64,000 bases of DNA from Clostridia bacterium. Lineage in GTDB: Bacteria > Bacillota > Clostridia > UBA1381. The notes below the pieces were generated by a model that worked only from the letters and a program-made list of their open reading frames with translations, did not search any database and was not told where the DNA came from. Positions 16,444 through 26,426 of this stretch are shown here, piece by piece (position 1 is the stretch's first letter; each line of letters begins with the position of its first letter). The stretch spans positions 62,001-126,000 of the forward strand of contig JAFSXU010000068.1 of assembly GCA_017443895.1 (NCBI GenBank). Reading direction: 5' to 3'. Both the position numbers and the translations under genes were made by a program.

Positions 16444-17494
16444 TCCTAAATATACAATACATATACCGGTGTACAATGTTGAAAAATTTTTGCACAGGTG
16501 TGTTGATTCGTTATTGAGTCAGACAATCCCTGATTTTGAAATAATTTTGACAGACGATGGCTCGACAGATAGTTCCGGCAGAATATGTGACGAGTATGCC
16601 AATAAAGACCATAGAATCAGGGTGTTTCATAATGCCAACCAAGGCTTGCTTTTGACAAGGCGTTTTTCCATAGCCCGTGCCAGAGGCGAATATTCACTCT
16701 TTATTGATTCTGATGATTATGTAGAATCTAACTATTTGGAAATCATTGACGAAATATTAACCAGAGAACATTGTGATGTAATGGTGTTTAATCTTACAAA
16801 AGTTTCACAGACGGGTAAAAGACAAAAAAATGTGCCAATCTGGGACAAAGAGGTTGTATTTATATCCGCGGAAGAGAAACTGATGTTTTATGAGACCTTT
16901 CTTTTTAATCCGGCGTTGAACAGTATGGCTCGCAAGGCAATTAAAACAGAATTGTTAAAGAAAGACAAAACACCATATGAAGAATACTCAAAAGTTACTA
17001 ATGGCGAAGATGCATTACAATCTTTTTATCCGGTGTTTAATGCCGAGAAGATTGTATATACTCCTGTTAGCATATACAATTATTATTGCAATGATAGTAG
17101 TATGACAAGAAGCTTCAATCCATACAGGTATAAAAGCATATTTGATGTAAGAGAAAAGAGTTTAGAATATCTTCCTTTAATGAAAAATAAAAAAATATAT
17201 GGTAAATATGCTAACTATTGTATAGGTATTCTGTGCTCGATACTGTATGAAATATCACTTTCGGGGGTAAGCACAGCAGATAAAGTTAATATTATGTATG
17301 AAATGCAAAAGCATCGTTTCTACAGCGATTTTATCACTAAGAATGTAAATGTCAACAGATTGTCAAAAAAGTACGGAGTAATATATTTGTTATTTCGGGA
17401 AAAGAGATTCAGAGTGCTCTCGTCTGCATTTAGATTAGCGGTGTTGCTAAAAAATATAAAGGATAGATTTAAATGGATAACGAAATCAAGGTAA
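16421..17494 (+). CDS. Glycosyltransferase family 2
   Basis: This GT-A glycosyltransferase of about 357 residues has the classic N-terminus YTIHIPVYNVEKFLHRCVDS, the aspartates of ILTDDGSTDSSG (about residues 42-53) and the DSDDYVESNYL metal-binding block at about 98-108. A GAAAGGG box precedes the ATG at 16421. A second ATG at 16436 is also possible. The C-terminal third is less conserved and basic. It overlaps its neighbours at both ends (23 and 22 bases), which points to a compact operon. The linkage made is unknown. Confidence 0.85.
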   Translation: MSMAGMSNPKYTIHIPVYNVEKFLHRCVDSLLSQTIPDFEIILTDDGSTDSSGRICDEYANKDHRIRVFHNANQGLLLTRRFSIARARGEYSLFIDSDDYVESNYLEIIDEILTREHCDVMVFNLTKVSQTGKRQKNVPIWDKEVVFISAEEKLMFYETFLFNPALNSMARKAIKTELLKKDKTPYEEYSKVTNGEDALQSFYPVFNAEKIVYTPVSIYNYYCNDSSMTRSFNPYRYKSIFDVREKSLEYLPLMKNKKIYGKYANYCIGILCSILYEISLSGVSTADKVNIMYEMQKHRFYSDFITKNVNVNRLSKKYGVIYLLFREKRFRVLSSAFRLAVLLKNIKDRFKWITKSR

Positions 17495-18432
17495 GTATTA
17501 TATGTAATGCGTATAATCATGAAAAGTACATAAGGGATGCATTAGATGGATTTGTTATGCAAAAAACAAATTTCAAATTTGAAGTTTTAATTCATGATGA
17601 TGCATCTACGGATCATACTGCAGACATAATAAGGGAATATGAAAATGAATATCCCGATATTATAAAGCCGATCTATAGCAAGGAAAATCAGTATTCTAAA
17701 AAAGACGGGTCACTTAGCAGAATTCAGTATGGGCGAGCTAAGGGTAGATATATTGCAATATGCGAGGGTGATGATTATTGGACAGACCCCTTGAAGTTAC
17801 AAAAGCAATATGATGCAATGGAGAAGCATCCGGAAGTCGATATTTGTGCGCATGCCGTTAATACAGTGATAGCGAATACAAAAAAAATAATAGAAGAAGT
17901 TGCACCTAAAAGAAAAGATACAATCATACCGGTTGAAGAAGTAATTCTGGGTGGTGGAGGGTATGTATGTACCGCATCATTATTTTATCGTGCTGATATT
18001 AATAAAAATCAACCTCAGTTTAGGAAACTAATGGGGCTTGACTATTTTTTACAAATTCATGGAGCGTTGCGTGGTGGCATGTTGTATCTATCAGATAATA
18101 TGGCTTGCTATAGAATTGCATCGGATGGTTCATGGACCAGTAGAATGAGCGACAAACCTGATCAAATGAATCAGCATGTTGACAAGATGAATAGAGTTCT
18201 GAAACAGTTGGATCAGGATACTGAATACAAGTATACGCACGCTATACAACACATTATTTTACGAGGTAAGTATAAGAATCTTATGCGACTGGACCAATAC
18301 AGACAGTTAAAGCAGTTACCATATTTAGAAATATATAGGCAAGAGCCTATTATAGAAAAGCTAAAAATTAATTTAAAAATTTACTTTCCATTTTTAATGG
18401 AGATAAAAAAGAAAATCAGGAACAGAAAATAA
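17473..18432 (+). CDS. Glycosyltransferase family 2
   Basis: The 319-residue protein has the GT2 N-terminus KVSIICNAYNHEKYIRDALDG, the aspartates LIHDDASTDHTADI (about residues 40-53) and the ICEGDDYWTDP motif at about 95-105. This motif is common in capsule glycosyltransferases of the WcaA-like subgroup. The C-terminal part has two amphipathic helices that may hold it to the membrane. Start and stop overlap the neighbouring genes (22 bases upstream, one base downstream). Donor and acceptor are unknown. Confidence 0.85.
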   Translation: MDNEIKVSIICNAYNHEKYIRDALDGFVMQKTNFKFEVLIHDDASTDHTADIIREYENEYPDIIKPIYSKENQYSKKDGSLSRIQYGRAKGRYIAICEGDDYWTDPLKLQKQYDAMEKHPEVDICAHAVNTVIANTKKIIEEVAPKRKDTIIPVEEVILGGGGYVCTASLFYRADINKNQPQFRKLMGLDYFLQIHGALRGGMLYLSDNMACYRIASDGSWTSRMSDKPDQMNQHVDKMNRVLKQLDQDTEYKYTHAIQHIILRGKYKNLMRLDQYRQLKQLPYLEIYRQEPIIEKLKINLKIYFPFLMEIKKKIRNRK

Positions 18433-19892
18433 TGTCGAATGAGAGCGTAAGAACAAAAACATTAACGAATATGGCGTGGCGGTTTGCGGAACGATGTGGT
18501 GCGCAAGGCGTTGCTTTTGTTGTATCAATTGTGCTTGCAAGATTGCTTGCGCCTGAGGCATACGGGACGATTGCGCTTGTTACTGTATTCACACAAATTC
18601 TGAATGTTTTTATAGACAGTGGGATGGGTAGTGCCTTAATCCAGAAAAAAGATGCTGACGATCTTGATTTTTCCAGCGTATTCTATTTTAATATAGTAAT
18701 GTGCACTATATTATATATTGGTATGTTTCTAGCATCTCCGTGGATTGCAAACTTTTATAATGATGAAAGTTTGGTTTGGGTGGTGAGAGTATTAAGTCTA
18801 ACTCTTGTCATATCAGGAGTTAAAAATGTTCAACAGTCATATGTTTCAAAAACATTGCAGTTTAAACGCTTTTTCTTTGCTACGCTTGGCGGAACGATAG
18901 GAGCTGCCATTATAGGAATAGCGTTGGCATATAAAGGATTTGGTGTTTGGGCGTTGGTTGCTCAGCAGATATTTAATGCAACTGTTGATACAATCATTTT
19001 ATGGATAACCGTTAAATGGCGTCCTAAACTGATGTTTTCTTTTACAAGGCTCAAGGGTTTGTTCTCGTATGGTTGGAAACTATTGGCATCGGCATTGTTG
19101 GAAACGGTATACAACAATATTCGTCAGCTTATAATAGGAAAATTGTATACAGCAGAGAGTCTTGCCTATTACAACAGAGGCAAAATGTTCCCAAATCTTA
19201 TTATAACAAATATAAATAGTTCAATTGATAGTGTTTTGATGCCGGTAATGTCTGCCGAACAGGATGATAAAACAAGAGTGAAGAACATGGTCAGGCGTTC
19301 GATAAAAACCAGTACATATGTAATGGCACCGATGATGATGGGGCTTGCTTTTATGGCAACTCCGGTTGTGAGATTTATACTTACTGATAAATGGCTGCCG
19401 TGTGTGCCATTTTTATCAATTTTCTGTGTAACATCTATGTTTTTGCCAATAACAACGGCCAATTTAAATGCGATAAAGGCGATGGGCAGAAGTGATTTAT
19501 TTTTAAAGCTTGAAATAGTGAAAAAAATTATGGGAGTAACTGTACTGTTGCTCACAATGTGGCATGGTGTAATGGCTATGGCTTACAGTTTGTTGTTTAC
19601 CAGTGTTATGAGCCAGATTATAAACTCATGGCCTAATAGGAAACTACTTAATTATAGCTATTTATCTCAATTGAAGGATATTTTGCCGGGAATATTGCTT
19701 GCAGTATTTATGGGAGCATGTATATATCCAATACAGTTTTTGCCGATTCCTGTAATATTTGTAATCATAATTCAGGTAGTATTAGGTGCAGCTATATATA
19801 TTGGTTTATCGAAACTGTTTAAACTTGAGGCGTTTGAATATCTTTTTGATATGTCAAAACCGATATTTGATAGAGTAAAAAGAGAAATTTAG
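18432..19892 (+). CDS. Polysaccharide flippase of the MOP superfamily (Wzx-like)
   Basis: The 486-residue membrane protein has about twelve to fourteen hydrophobic helices. Its N-terminus MAWRFAERCGAQGVAFVVS and LARLLAPEAYGTIAL are the first two helices typical of the polysaccharide-transport family (TuaB/Wzx, MOP superfamily). It is predicted to move the undecaprenyl-linked repeat unit to the outer face of the membrane, where the Wzy-like protein at 14029 polymerises it. The ATG overlaps the upstream stop (TAATG). Confidence 0.9.
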   Translation: MSNESVRTKTLTNMAWRFAERCGAQGVAFVVSIVLARLLAPEAYGTIALVTVFTQILNVFIDSGMGSALIQKKDADDLDFSSVFYFNIVMCTILYIGMFLASPWIANFYNDESLVWVVRVLSLTLVISGVKNVQQSYVSKTLQFKRFFFATLGGTIGAAIIGIALAYKGFGVWALVAQQIFNATVDTIILWITVKWRPKLMFSFTRLKGLFSYGWKLLASALLETVYNNIRQLIIGKLYTAESLAYYNRGKMFPNLIITNINSSIDSVLMPVMSAEQDDKTRVKNMVRRSIKTSTYVMAPMMMGLAFMATPVVRFILTDKWLPCVPFLSIFCVTSMFLPITTANLNAIKAMGRSDLFLKLEIVKKIMGVTVLLLTMWHGVMAMAYSLLFTSVMSQIINSWPNRKLLNYSYLSQLKDILPGILLAVFMGACIYPIQFLPIPVIFVIIIQVVLGAAIYIGLSKLFKLEAFEYLFDMSKPIFDRVKREI

Positions 19893-19902
19893 GAGTCGAT
19901 CA

Positions 19903-21051
19903 ATGAAAATTTCTAAACGGGCAAGGCTAATACAGCCGTCACTGACAAGAAAGTTATTTAATATGGCAAAGGAATATGACGATGTTATAGACCTTACCTT
20001 AGGTGATCCGGATTTGGCACCACCTAAGTCTGTTTGTGATGCGGCATATAGCGCAATGAATTCAAATAAGCTTCACTATTCTGCAAATGCAGGACTGTTA
20101 GAAACAAGGGCTGCAATTGCAGAGCGGATAAAACAAGTTTGGGGCATTGATTGCAATCCTGCGGAGGACATAATAACAACAGTTGGAGGTATGGAAGCGT
20201 TGTACCTTGCAATGCTAAGCATGGTCGATGAAGGTGATGAGGTTATCGTATTTGCACCGTATTATGTCAATTACATACAGATGATTGAGCTTTGCGGGGG
20301 CAAGCCTGTGATTATAAATGCGTATGATTCACAAAACGGAATTGTTATAGACGAAAATGTTTTGGAAGAACATATAACAAATAAGACGGTTGCGATAATC
20401 ATAAACTCCCCTAATAATCCGACAGGTGATATAATTTGTGCAGATATGTTAAAAATTATAGCGCGGACTGCACAAAAGTATGACCTTACAATTATATCAG
20501 ATGAAGTTTACCGAACACTGATATATGATAATGTGAAGCATGAGAGTATTTTGCAATTTGAAGAAGCTAAAAACAGAACTATTCTTATAGACAGCTTATC
20601 AAAAGAGTACAGTATGACAGGCTGGAGAATTGGCTATGCATATGGGCCACGGGAGATAATTGCAAATATGGTAAAGCTTCAGGAAAATGTAGCAGCTTGT
20701 GCTACAGTATCATCACAATATGCATTGATTGAGGCATACACAAATCAAATACCAAATGACTACATAAGGACAGAATTTCAGAAACGAAGGGATTACCTTT
20801 TTGGTGAAATAATAAAGATAGATAAGCTAAATCCGCTTATGCCTAAAGGCACATTTTATATGTTTATCAATATATCAAAAACAGGAATGAAGTCAGAAGA
20901 ATTTGCGTATAAGCTACTTAAGAAAGCACATATAGCGGTTGTACCGGGTGTGGCATACGGAGATATGTATGATGATTATGTCAGGGTTGCATTTACAAAA
21001 GAAATTGATGTATTGAAAATTGCAATAGACAGATTGAAGAGATTTATATGA
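19903..21051 (+). CDS. Class I/II PLP-dependent aminotransferase
   Basis: The 382-residue protein follows fold-type I aminotransferases: IDLTLGDPDLAPP at about residues 28-40, NSPNNPTG near 165-172, ISDEVYRTLIY near 197-207, and the PLP-binding lysine in SLSKEYSMTGWRIGY (about residue 234). The family contains aspartate and related aminotransferases. Aminotransferases of this class usually act on amino acids rather than on nucleotide sugars, so inside a polysaccharide locus it may supply an amino acid to the ATP-grasp ligase encoded next. That role is inference. AGGAG precedes the ATG. Confidence 0.8.
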   Translation: MKISKRARLIQPSLTRKLFNMAKEYDDVIDLTLGDPDLAPPKSVCDAAYSAMNSNKLHYSANAGLLETRAAIAERIKQVWGIDCNPAEDIITTVGGMEALYLAMLSMVDEGDEVIVFAPYYVNYIQMIELCGGKPVIINAYDSQNGIVIDENVLEEHITNKTVAIIINSPNNPTGDIICADMLKIIARTAQKYDLTIISDEVYRTLIYDNVKHESILQFEEAKNRTILIDSLSKEYSMTGWRIGYAYGPREIIANMVKLQENVAACATVSSQYALIEAYTNQIPNDYIRTEFQKRRDYLFGEIIKIDKLNPLMPKGTFYMFINISKTGMKSEEFAYKLLKKAHIAVVPGVAYGDMYDDYVRVAFTKEIDVLKIAIDRLKRFI

Positions 21052-21062
21052 TAGGAGAAAGT

Positions 21063-22259
21063 ATGAAAAGAATTTTGATGCTGGGCGGTTCTACATCGCA
21101 GATTTGTGCAATAAAAAAGGCTCAGGAAATGGGGCACTATGTAATTATTTGTGATTACCTGCCAGACAACCCGGGTCAGTATGTTGCGGATGAGTTTTAT
21201 CAGGTAAGCACAACAGATAAGGATGCGGTATTGGAATTGGCACAAAAACTTGACCTTGATGCAGTAGTGTGCTATGCGTCAGATCCTGCTGCGCCGACAG
21301 CGGCTTATGTTTGTGAGAAGCTGGGATTTCCTACAAACCCATATGAGTCGGTTATGGTATTGTCAAATAAAGATACATTCAGAAACTATCTTAAAGAACA
21401 CAATTTTAACACACCGTATGCAGAGTGCTATACGGATATTGACACAATGAAGGTGAGTGCCGGCAAGTTCAATTTCCCGGTAATGGTTAAACCTGTTGAC
21501 AGCTCGGGAAGTAAGGGTATCAATAAAATCTATAGTGCGGACGAATATGATTTTGCATATGAAGATGCAATGAAGTATTCAAGAGCAAAGAGAATAGTAG
21601 TTGAAGAATTTATAGAGAAAAAAGGCTATCAGGTTTCGGGCGATGGATTTACTGTTGACGGAAAGCTTGTGTTCAGATGCTTTGGCAATGAATTTTACAG
21701 TAGTAACGGAATTAAAGAGTATGTACCATTGGGCGAGTGTTGGCCAAGCGTTTTGGATGAGGCGACACAAACAAAAATACACAATGAGCTGCAAAGACTT
21801 ATAACAGAACTGGGCATGAAGACGGGTGCATACAATATAGAGGTAATTCTCGATAAGGATAACAATGTATATATATTGGAGCTTGGAGCAAGAAACGGCG
21901 GCAGCCTTATTCCGCAAATAACGCAGTATGCAACAGATGTTGATATGGTTGAATATACTATCAAGGCAGCGTTAGGCGAGGACTGTTCTACCCTTAAAAT
22001 GGCACCTGCAAAGGGCTATTGGTCAAATTATATGGTGCATAGTAAAAAAACAGGCAAGCTTGTTAAAGTTAATATTGCAGACGAATTAAAGGGTAACTAT
22101 GTTGAGTATCAAACGGACTTTAAAACGGGCGACGATGTTTTTGCTTTTGAAAACTCAGGTCATGCGTTGGGTACAATGGTATTTAAGTATGGCTCAATGG
22201 AAGAAATGTTTGATAAAACAGCAAGGCTTACAGAGCTTGTAACGGTGGAGGTTGAATAG
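21063..22259 (+). CDS. ATP-grasp carboxylate-amine ligase
   Basis: The 398-residue protein has an N-terminal preATP-grasp Rossmann-like domain (ILMLGGSTSQICAIKKAQ) and an ATP-grasp core. The core shows FPVMVKPVDSSGSKGI (about residues 137-152), VVEEFIEKKGYQVSGDG (about 179-195) and the metal-binding end ILELGARNGGSLIP. This is the pattern of carbamoyl-phosphate-synthase-large-chain-like ligases that form amide bonds. The ATG at 21063 with AGGAG 5 bases upstream is preferred to the one at 21048, which lies inside the end of the aminotransferase gene. It may acylate an amino sugar of the repeat unit with an amino acid. Confidence 0.82.
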   Translation: MKRILMLGGSTSQICAIKKAQEMGHYVIICDYLPDNPGQYVADEFYQVSTTDKDAVLELAQKLDLDAVVCYASDPAAPTAAYVCEKLGFPTNPYESVMVLSNKDTFRNYLKEHNFNTPYAECYTDIDTMKVSAGKFNFPVMVKPVDSSGSKGINKIYSADEYDFAYEDAMKYSRAKRIVVEEFIEKKGYQVSGDGFTVDGKLVFRCFGNEFYSSNGIKEYVPLGECWPSVLDEATQTKIHNELQRLITELGMKTGAYNIEVILDKDNNVYILELGARNGGSLIPQITQYATDVDMVEYTIKAALGEDCSTLKMAPAKGYWSNYMVHSKKTGKLVKVNIADELKGNYVEYQTDFKTGDDVFAFENSGHALGTMVFKYGSMEEMFDKTARLTELVTVEVE

Positions 22260-22260
22260 C

Positions 22261-22950
22261 GTGAAGGAAAAACTTATTATTGTTGGAACAGGACCAACGG
22301 CAAAAAGAGTTTATCGGTTTGTAGAGATGTATCGGTTGTATGATATTATAGGTTTTGCTGTAGATAGAGCATATAAAACTACGGAAGAGTTTATGGGTTT
22401 ACCAGTTTATGATTTGGAAGCTCTAAAGGAAGTTGTTGAAGCAAATGATGCCCTTGTTTTTGTGGCCTTGTTCTGGAATAATTTGAACAAAGACAGGAAA
22501 GAAATTTATGATAGATTAAATAGAAAAGGCTATAAATTCGCCAATATAATATCGCCTAATGCCGTAGTAAGAGGAACTATTAAGGGCAATAATTGTTGGA
22601 TTAATGACTTTGTTGTGATTCAAAGTGATGCAGTGCTAGAAAATGATATTTTCATTATGGATATGTCACTCATAGGAAATGAAACGGTTATACACAGCCA
22701 CTCATTCATCGTGTCAGCTAAGGTGGGTGGAGGATCGTCAATAGGCGAACAGTGTTTTATAGGCATAAATGCCGTTGTATTTGATGATACAACAGTTGGT
22801 AACAAGTGTATAATAGGGGCATGCACGACAATAAAGAGAAATGTGAACGACAATACTGTGTGCAAGATGGTTGCAGATAACACCATAAAAAAAGAGTATT
22901 CAGATAATGTGATTGAGAGCAAGCTTAAGACAAATCATAATGTCAGATGA
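22261..22950 (+). CDS. Sugar O/N-acyltransferase, PglD/NeuD-like
   Basis: The 229-residue protein has the PglD/NeuD layout. An N-terminal Rossmann-like domain binds the sugar nucleotide (KLIIVGTGPTAKRVYRFVE). A left-handed beta-helix of hexapeptide repeats follows from about residue 95 (SPNAVVRGTIKGN through CFIGINAVVFDDTTVGNKCIIGACTTI). Relatives acetylate the amino group of UDP- or dTDP-4-amino-4,6-dideoxy sugars. The GTG at 22261 sits 10 bases after GGTGGAGG and 1 base after the previous stop. The TTG nine bases earlier is too close to the box. With the transaminase at 24434 it would complete a dTDP-4-acetamido sugar. Confidence 0.8.
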   Translation: MKEKLIIVGTGPTAKRVYRFVEMYRLYDIIGFAVDRAYKTTEEFMGLPVYDLEALKEVVEANDALVFVALFWNNLNKDRKEIYDRLNRKGYKFANIISPNAVVRGTIKGNNCWINDFVVIQSDAVLENDIFIMDMSLIGNETVIHSHSFIVSAKVGGGSSIGEQCFIGINAVVFDDTTVGNKCIIGACTTIKRNVNDNTVCKMVADNTIKKEYSDNVIESKLKTNHNVR

Positions 22951-22960
22951 GGTGGTAATA

Positions 22961-23905
22961 TTGAAAGAGATTGGCGGATATTTTGAATTGCAGAGATACA
23001 CAGGAAAGGAATATTATCGGGATGCGATAGCATTAAATCGTGCGGCAAATTGTCTGGCGTATTTGATAAAAGCAAAGGGAATAACAAAACTATATATACC
23101 ATATTTTTTGTGCAGAGCAATAAAGAACACATGTGTAAGGTGTAATTGTGATTATGAGTATTACAGCATCGATAAAACATTAAAGTCAGTTGAGGATTTT
23201 GATCTTAAAGAGAATGAATATTTCTATATAGTGGATTACTATGGCCAATTATCAAAGGAGGATGTTGGCTATTATAAGAAAAAATATAGAAGTATTATTA
23301 TTGATGCTGTGCAAGATTTTTTTGCTGAACCTTTTGAGCAGACAGATACACTATATAGTTGCCGAAAATATTTCGGCGTATCGGATGGCGCATATCTTTA
23401 TACCGATGCCTTATTGGATGAGAAACTGGAAACAGATATTTCGTACGAAAGGATGAAACATATTTTAGGTAGGTACGAGGAAACAGCTCAAAAGTTTTAT
23501 AATGATTATACCGAAGCGGAAAAAGCATTTGCAGATTGGCCAATAAAGCATATGTCGAAACTTACACATAACCTTTTGCGTGGCATTGATTATGATTTTG
23601 TAAAGACAAGACGAAAAGAAAATTTTGAGTATTTGCATAGTAAATTAAAAAATATAAATAGACTTGAATTAACTGTTCCTGACGGTGCTTTTATGTATCC
23701 ACTATATGTAGAAAATGGTGCAGAATTAAAAAAGAAATTGATAGCAAATAAAATATTTGTACCAACTCTGTGGGCAGATGTGTATGATGTTTGTAATGAA
23801 GGAACATTGGAATATGATTTTGCAAAAAATATCGTACCGCTGCCTGTAGATCAAAGGTATAGTGTTGAAGATATGAAATATATATTGGAGGTTTTACATG
23901 TATAA
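22961..23905 (+). CDS. Divergent DegT/DnrJ-like PLP protein
   Basis: The 314-residue protein looks like a shortened, divergent member of the DegT/DnrJ/EryC1 fold. It has an N-terminal small-domain segment (KEIGGYFELQRYTGKEYY), a central IIIDAVQDFF where the family has D-x-A, and a candidate PLP lysine in YSCRKYFGVSDGAYL. I prefer the TTG at 22961, with GAGGTGG just upstream, because it begins directly at KEIGGYFELQ; ATG 22940 is the alternative. The substrate is unknown and activity is uncertain because the usual S-x-H-x-x-K-x-x-x-x-x-E-G-G block is degraded. It overlaps the GNAT gene by 8 bases. Confidence 0.6.
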   Translation: MKEIGGYFELQRYTGKEYYRDAIALNRAANCLAYLIKAKGITKLYIPYFLCRAIKNTCVRCNCDYEYYSIDKTLKSVEDFDLKENEYFYIVDYYGQLSKEDVGYYKKKYRSIIIDAVQDFFAEPFEQTDTLYSCRKYFGVSDGAYLYTDALLDEKLETDISYERMKHILGRYEETAQKFYNDYTEAEKAFADWPIKHMSKLTHNLLRGIDYDFVKTRRKENFEYLHSKLKNINRLELTVPDGAFMYPLYVENGAELKKKLIANKIFVPTLWADVYDVCNEGTLEYDFAKNIVPLPVDQRYSVEDMKYILEVLHV

Positions 23906-24410
23906 ATTACGGGAATTATATAAAGATGATCTGGTTGAAATAAATAGGTGGAGAAATGATAAGAATTTAATTGATAATTTAGGTGCGCAGTTTAGATATA
24001 TTAACTTGGGCGTAGATGAAAAATGGTATGAAACATATATGGCAAGTAGGCAGTCGACTGTTCGCTGTGCGATTGTAGATGCAAATGATATGATTGTTGG
24101 CATTGTAGGTTTAGTGAATATAAATCACCTTAACCAAAGTGCGGTTTTTAATATTATGATTGGTAAAAATGAAAATCAAAATAAAGGTATAGGAACATTT
24201 GCAACTAAAGAAATGCTAAAACATGCTTTTTATAATTTAAATTTAAATAGAGTAGAACTGAGTGTTTTAGAATACAACGAACGAGCCATTCGAATGTATG
24301 AAAAATGTGGCTTTGTCAGAGAAGGCAAAAAGCGACAGGTAACATTTAAAAATGGGAAATTCATAGATATGTATATTTACTCAATTTTAAGGGCGGAGTT
24401 TATTTATTAA
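23898..24410 (+). CDS. GNAT-family N-acetyltransferase
   Basis: The 170-residue protein has the GNAT fold order seen in RimJ/RimL-like and PseH-like enzymes. YKLRELYKDDLVEINRWRND is at the N-terminus, the acetyl-CoA loop ENQNKGIGTFATKEMLKHAF at about residues 92-111, and the strand-helix end RVELSVLEYNERAIRMYEKCGF near 116-137. In sugar loci such enzymes acetylate 4-amino or 3-amino deoxysugar nucleotides. It is thus a second candidate acetyltransferase alongside the PglD-like protein. Which of the two acts on the transaminase product cannot be told from sequence. Confidence 0.8.
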   Translation: MYKLRELYKDDLVEINRWRNDKNLIDNLGAQFRYINLGVDEKWYETYMASRQSTVRCAIVDANDMIVGIVGLVNINHLNQSAVFNIMIGKNENQNKGIGTFATKEMLKHAFYNLNLNRVELSVLEYNERAIRMYEKCGFVREGKKRQVTFKNGKFIDMYIYSILRAEFIY

Positions 24411-24433
24411 CATAGGATTAGTGAAATAGAAAA

Positions 24434-25531
24434 ATGTCAAAAATCAATGTAACTCGTTCCTCAATGCCGGAGTTTGAGGAATATGTAGAAGAAATAAAAA
24501 ATTTATGGGAAACAAGATGGCTTACCAATATGGGAGAAAAGCACAATGCTTTGCAGGACAAGCTTTGTGAATATTTATCTGTGGATAATGTATCGTTATT
24601 TACAAACGGTCATCTTGCACTCGAGGCGGCAATTACCGTTATGGGGTTGTCGGGTGAGGTTATAACAACACCGTTTACATTTGCCTCAACTACACAGGCG
24701 ATTGTCAGATGTGGCTTAACACCCGTGTTTTGTGATATAAATCCCGATGATTACACTATTGATGTAAACAAGATAGAGGAGCTTATAACCGACAAAACAT
24801 CAGCTATAATTCCTGTTCATGTTTATGGAAATGTGTGTGATGTACATAAAATTGAGGAAATAGCAAAAAAACATAATCTGAAGGTCATCTATGATGCGGC
24901 TCATACATTTGGCGTACGAGTGGGAGACCAGGGTATTGGCTTATTTGGTGATGCCTCAATGTTCAGCTTCCATGCCACTAAGGTGTTTAACACCATTGAG
25001 GGCGGTTGTGTTACATATAGCGATAGCAGCTTAACAAAAAAACTACAAATACAAAAAAATTTTGGCATGGCAGATCAGGAAAGCTATCCCGAGGTTGCAG
25101 GAAATGCTAAAATGAATGAATTTCAGGCGGCTATGGGCTTGTGTAACCTCCGTCATGTAGACGGCGAGATAAAAAAGCGCAAAGCTGTGGTAGAACATTA
25201 TATAGACAGGCTTGATGGAATAGATGGAATTACAGTATGGAAACCACAAAAGGGAATAAACCACAATTATGCATATTTTCCTGTGGTTTTTGATGAGGTT
25301 AAGTTTGGCAAATCCCGTGATGAGGTTGCCCAAATGCTTGGTGCTGAGGGAATATTTGCAAGAAAGTATTTCTATCCTATCACAAATGAATTTGAGTGCT
25401 ACAAAGGCAGGTTTGAAATTCAGCAAACCCCAATAGCAAAAAAAGTATCTATGGAGGTACTCACCTTGCCGTTATATGCGGATTTGGCAATCAGTGATGT
25501 GGACAGGATTTGTGATATTATTTTAAAATAA
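24434..25531 (+). CDS. DegT/DnrJ/EryC1 sugar transaminase, VioA-like
   Basis: This PLP-dependent sugar transaminase has 365 residues. The N-terminal [35 protein letters not shown] (about residues 75-90), [11 protein letters not shown] (about 152-162) and the PLP lysine in [17 protein letters not shown] (about 181) all fit. The 'rWLTN.G' start and '[15 protein letters not shown]' resemble dTDP-4-amino-4,6-dideoxyglucose transaminases (VioA/DesV group) more than the FdtB/QdtB 3-amino group, as far as memory allows. Directly upstream of rmlA and rmlB, it would use dTDP-4-keto-6-deoxyglucose. Confidence 0.85.
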   Translation: MSKINVTRSSMPEFEEYVEEIKNLWETRWLTNMGEKHNALQDKLCEYLSVDNVSLFTNGHLALEAAITVMGLSGEVITTPFTFASTTQAIVRCGLTPVFCDINPDDYTIDVNKIEELITDKTSAIIPVHVYGNVCDVHKIEEIAKKHNLKVIYDAAHTFGVRVGDQGIGLFGDASMFSFHATKVFNTIEGGCVTYSDSSLTKKLQIQKNFGMADQESYPEVAGNAKMNEFQAAMGLCNLRHVDGEIKKRKAVVEHYIDRLDGIDGITVWKPQKGINHNYAYFPVVFDEVKFGKSRDEVAQMLGAEGIFARKYFYPITNEFECYKGRFEIQQTPIAKKVSMEVLTLPLYADLAISDVDRICDIILK

Positions 25532-25547
25532 TAAGGAGAGGTTATCA

Positions 25548-26420
25548 ATGAAAGGAATTATTTTAGCCGGAGGCAAGGGGACAAGGTTATATCCAAACAC
25601 GATAGCTGTTTCAAAGCAGTTATTGCCGATTTATGACAAACCGCTTATATATTACCCCTTATCGGTATTATTATTGGCAGGCATAAGAGAGGTTTTGCTT
25701 ATATCCACACCGCATGACATTGATAACTATAAGGAGCTTCTTGGTGACGGATCAAGGATAGGTATACACATAGAATACAAGGTGCAAGAAACGCCCCGTG
25801 GACTTGCCGATGCGTTTATTCTTGGTGAGGAATTTATCGGCAAGGACAGTGTTTGTTTGGTTTTAGGTGACAATGTGTTCTACGGTCAATCGTTTAGTCA
25901 AACATTACAGCGAGCAATAGCAAACACTGAAAAATACGGTGCAAATATATTCGGAATTATGGTAAAGGATCCGAGAGCTTTTGGCGTTGTTGAATTTGAT
26001 AAAGACGGCAAGGTTATTTCAATTGAGGAAAAGCCCCAAAAGCCGAAGTCAAATTATGCTGTCCCGGGACTTTATTTTTACGACAACGATGTAATAGAGG
26101 TTGCCAAAAATGTAAAGCCATCAGATAGGGGCGAGATTGAGATTACAGCCGTAAACAATGCATACCTTGAAAAAGGTAAATTGCATGTAACCTTAATGGG
26201 CAGAGGTATGGCATGGCTTGATACGGGTTCGCCTAAGGGTATGCATAAAGCAGCAGGCTTTGTAAAAACCTTACAGGAAATGCAAGGGTTCTACATTTCA
26301 TGCATAGAGGAAATAGCGTGGCGCAGAGGCTTTATAGATGATGCCAAGCTTTTTAAGCTTGGCCAAGAGCTTAGTATGACAGATTACGGACAGTATATAC
26401 TGTCATTATTGGAGGATTGA
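25548..26420 (+). CDS. rmlA: Glucose-1-phosphate thymidylyltransferase
   Basis: RmlA joins dTTP and glucose-1-phosphate to dTDP-glucose. The 290-residue protein has the nucleotide-binding signature [14 protein letters not shown] at residues 5-18, [18 protein letters not shown] after it, [10 protein letters not shown] at about 107-116 and the [16 protein letters not shown] block. TAAGGAGAGG precedes the ATG. Together with rmlB it makes dTDP-4-keto-6-deoxyglucose. rmlC and rmlD, needed for rhamnose, are absent from the window, so the pathway probably runs to an amino sugar instead. Confidence 0.95.
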   Translation: MKGIILAGGKGTRLYPNTIAVSKQLLPIYDKPLIYYPLSVLLLAGIREVLLISTPHDIDNYKELLGDGSRIGIHIEYKVQETPRGLADAFILGEEFIGKDSVCLVLGDNVFYGQSFSQTLQRAIANTEKYGANIFGIMVKDPRAFGVVEFDKDGKVISIEEKPQKPKSNYAVPGLYFYDNDVIEVAKNVKPSDRGEIEITAVNNAYLEKGKLHVTLMGRGMAWLDTGSPKGMHKAAGFVKTLQEMQGFYISCIEEIAWRRGFIDDAKLFKLGQELSMTDYGQYILSLLED

Positions 26421-26426
26421 ATATAA

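Noticed and set aside
15278-22259. Two ATP-grasp genes as a lysine or peptide biosynthesis island
   Set aside because: They are embedded among glycosyltransferases, Wzx and sugar genes; decoration of the polymer is the simpler reading.
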